NCBI GenBank assembly: GCA_002389175.1
Contig: DGNZ01000002.1
Location: 1 to 7,828 of the forward strand
DNA from: Rhodospirillaceae bacterium UBA4479
Lineage (GTDB): Bacteria; Pseudomonadota; Alphaproteobacteria; Rhodospirillales; Casp-alpha2
Reading direction: 5' to 3'
Length of the DNA: 7,828 nt
Made by a program: the position numbers and the translations under genes. The notes under the pieces were generated by a model. It had not been told where the DNA came from. It made no database searches and was given only the letters and a program-made list of their open reading frames with translations. Shown here in pieces: positions 6,464-7,828 of this stretch; position 1 is the stretch's first letter, and each line of letters starts with the position of its first letter.

Positions 6464-7402
6464 CTATGCAAGGTCAGCCAGCGATACCCAAGCTGATCCC
6501 TGGTGTGCACGACCAAATAAAGACGGATGAAATATCTCGGACAGGATATCAACGCTTTCGATCAACCTGGGGCCAGGTCGATTAAAAAAACTATTTCCAT
6601 CAGTAGCAAACACACGGCCAGATTTCACAGCAGACAAAGCCTGCCATTCCGGCGTCTCGATCAACGCTTGTGCCTCGGCAATACTACGGTCCAGCCCGAA
6701 CCCACAGGGCATGAAGACGATAACATCGGGATCAACCTCAATTAAACGGGTCGGATTAAGCCACGGCGCGTGCTTGCCCGCTTCGCCAAATACGTCACGC
6801 CCACCTGCGGCCGTTACTAATTCAGGAACCCAATTACCAGCCGCCATCAATGGATCAGCCCATTCCACACAACAAACAGTCGGAAACTCTACATCAGATA
6901 CCTGCGCAGCCACGCTCTCTAATTTATCTTCGAACCGGGCAATCAAAGATTGTCCGGTGTTTGGAGCGTCGAGGGCATCAGCGACACGCTGAATGTCTTG
7001 GTAAACTTTCGCGAGCCCAATGGGATTGAGGGATATAATCTGTGGCGCGTTTCCGATCAACGATGCCGCTGCTAATTCAACGTCGCTTAGGGCAACAGCG
7101 CAGACCTCGCATTGGTCTTGGGTGATGATGATATCAGGTTTTACGTCCGCAAGGACCTCCCCCAGGACTTCGTAAATTGATAATACATTTCTCAGCGCGT
7201 CTTTAACCGCGTCATCAATTTCACGACTGCTGCCAACGGGGTTTAAGCGTGCATGCGTGCAAACAGGAAGGCTTGTTATACTGGATGGAAAATCACATTC
7301 GTGGGAACGTCCAACAAGGTTGTCCGCAAACCCCAAAGCCACCACAATTTCTGTTGCGGCTGGAAGGAGCGATACAATCCGTGGAGAGGACTGATCAACC
7401 AC
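6464..7402 (-). CDS. Cytosolic BtuF-like (cobalamin-binding type) substrate-binding-fold protein
   Basis: A 312-residue protein resembling BtuF/FhuD-type ABC transporter substrate-binding proteins, commonly annotated as cobalamin-binding protein. It starts at once with the domain (PRIVSLLPAATEIVVALG, 7-24) and has no signal peptide or lipobox, so unlike true BtuF it should stay in the cytoplasm. Features of this no-signal subgroup are SHECD (33-37), ITQDQCEVCAVA (93-104), EWADPLMAAGNWVPELV (180-196), DPDVIVFMPCGFGLDR (224-239) and NRPGPRLIE (274-282). From memory, the cysteines at 36, 98, 101 and 233 fall in the group's conserved positions and could bind metal or a cofactor. No btuC, btuD or cobalamin gene is nearby, so a transport role is doubtful. 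The start is a GTG directly after the TAA of the RidA-family gene, in the same frame and without a clear Shine-Dalgarno sequence. Translation is probably by termination-reinitiation. Confidence 0.85.
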   Translation of the reverse strand: MVDQSSPRIVSLLPAATEIVVALGFADNLVGRSHECDFPSSITSLPVCTHARLNPVGSSREIDDAVKDALRNVLSIYEVLGEVLADVKPDIIITQDQCEVCAVALSDVELAAASLIGNAPQIISLNPIGLAKVYQDIQRVADALDAPNTGQSLIARFEDKLESVAAQVSDVEFPTVCCVEWADPLMAAGNWVPELVTAAGGRDVFGEAGKHAPWLNPTRLIEVDPDVIVFMPCGFGLDRSIAEAQALIETPEWQALSAVKSGRVFATDGNSFFNRPGPRLIESVDILSEIFHPSLFGRAHQGSAWVSLADLA

Positions 7403-7828
7403 TTATTTGAGTTCGAAAATACCGTCTACTTCAACTGCGACGTTGCGTGGCAATGCGCCCGCAGATACGGCAAAGCGAGCATGCTTTCCAGGCTCGCCAA
7501 AAACATCAACCATCAGGTCTGATGCACCGTTAATGACTTCGGGCTGATCCGTAAAGTCGGGAAGGGAATTCACAAATCCACCGAGCTTGACCACACGTGC
7601 GATGTTATTGAGGTCACCACCTGCAGCGACTTTGGCTTGCGCCAACAAGTTTAAGCCACAAAGGCGTGCCGCCTGATAACCTTCATCGACTGTGAAATCA
7701 ACACCGACGCGGCCTTTATATTTGATTTCGCCATTCAAAAGGGTGATCTGGCCAGAGATGAAAATAAGCTTTCCGCTGACAACGAACGGAATGTAGTTGG
7801 CTGCGGGCGATGCTGCCTCGGGGAGTTC
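7403..7828 (-). CDS. RidA-family (YjgF/YER057c/UK114) protein, N-terminus outside window
   Basis: The last 141 residues of a RidA-superfamily protein; the start codon lies beyond the right edge. A TTG at 7738 is not the start, because the frame stays open to the window end and encodes typical family sequence there (LPEAASPAANYIPFVVSG, then FISGQITL). Further motifs are GYQAARLCGLNLLAQ, FTDQPEVINGASDLM and VFGEPGKHARFAV followed by LPRNVAVEV. RidA proteins deaminate reactive enamine/imine intermediates. The Arg of the HAR motif (codon 7475-7477) aligns with the carboxylate-binding Arg105 of E. coli RidA, so deaminase-type chemistry is possible. The protein is longer than archetypal RidA (about 128 residues) and has the NGASDL/VFGE signature of a separate subfamily, so the exact substrate is unknown. 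It is the most upstream visible gene of the minus-strand run and abuts the BtuF-like gene. Confidence 0.88.
   Translation of the reverse strand, partial: ELPEAASPAANYIPFVVSGKLIFISGQITLLNGEIKYKGRVGVDFTVDEGYQAARLCGLNLLAQAKVAAGGDLNNIARVVKLGGFVNSLPDFTDQPEVINGASDLMVDVFGEPGKHARFAVSAGALPRNVAVEVDGIFELK

Noticed and set aside
7736..7738. TTG at 7738 as the start of the RidA-family gene
   Set aside because: The frame stays open to the window edge and upstream residues match the conserved family N-terminal region.

Overview
The window looks like ordinary chromosomal DNA of a moderate-GC (near 48-50% by eye) proteobacterium. The best guess is a marine, Rhodospirillales-like alphaproteobacterium. This rests on the style of the proteins: a PAS_7-containing hybrid kinase, a PF04339 FemAB-like protein, a racemase-type CoA-transferase and a GlxA-type regulator. 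No rRNA, tRNA, IS element, integrase, phage gene or CRISPR array was seen. No stretch longer than 300 bases lacks a gene.

Left part (1-1467): the N-terminus of a GlxA-like regulator (DJ-1/PfpI domain, probably AraC-type) leaves the window leftwards. It is divergent, across 122 bp, from a class III CoA-transferase of the alpha-methylacyl-CoA racemase type, which keeps the racemase His and Asp. The divergent arrangement suggests, but does not prove, that the regulator controls the enzyme.

Centre (1614-4600): one large membrane-bound hybrid sensor histidine kinase. The order is TM, small periplasmic sensor, TM, three PAS domains, HisKA, HATPase_c, receiver. As given, the gene is broken by a -1 type frameshift between 1937 and 2018, at the end of the periplasmic domain. 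Adding one base would restore a protein of about 995 residues. The C-terminal receiver keeps the phospho-acceptor Asp but lacks the conserved Lys and the normal acidic pair, so it is degenerate.

Right part (4623-7828, all minus strand, convergent with the kinase): a run of four genes, read from right to left. They are a RidA-family protein (start outside the window), a BtuF-like substrate-binding-fold protein without signal peptide, a PF04339 FemAB-like/GNAT-fold protein, and a small exported protein made of two copies of a four-cysteine module. The first two are separated by exactly one in-frame TAA followed by GTG. The spacing suggests that the first three are co-transcribed. The cysteine-module protein has its own 52-bp leader with a hairpin and may be co-transcribed or separate. 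Its family is not recognised and it is the most novel-looking gene here.
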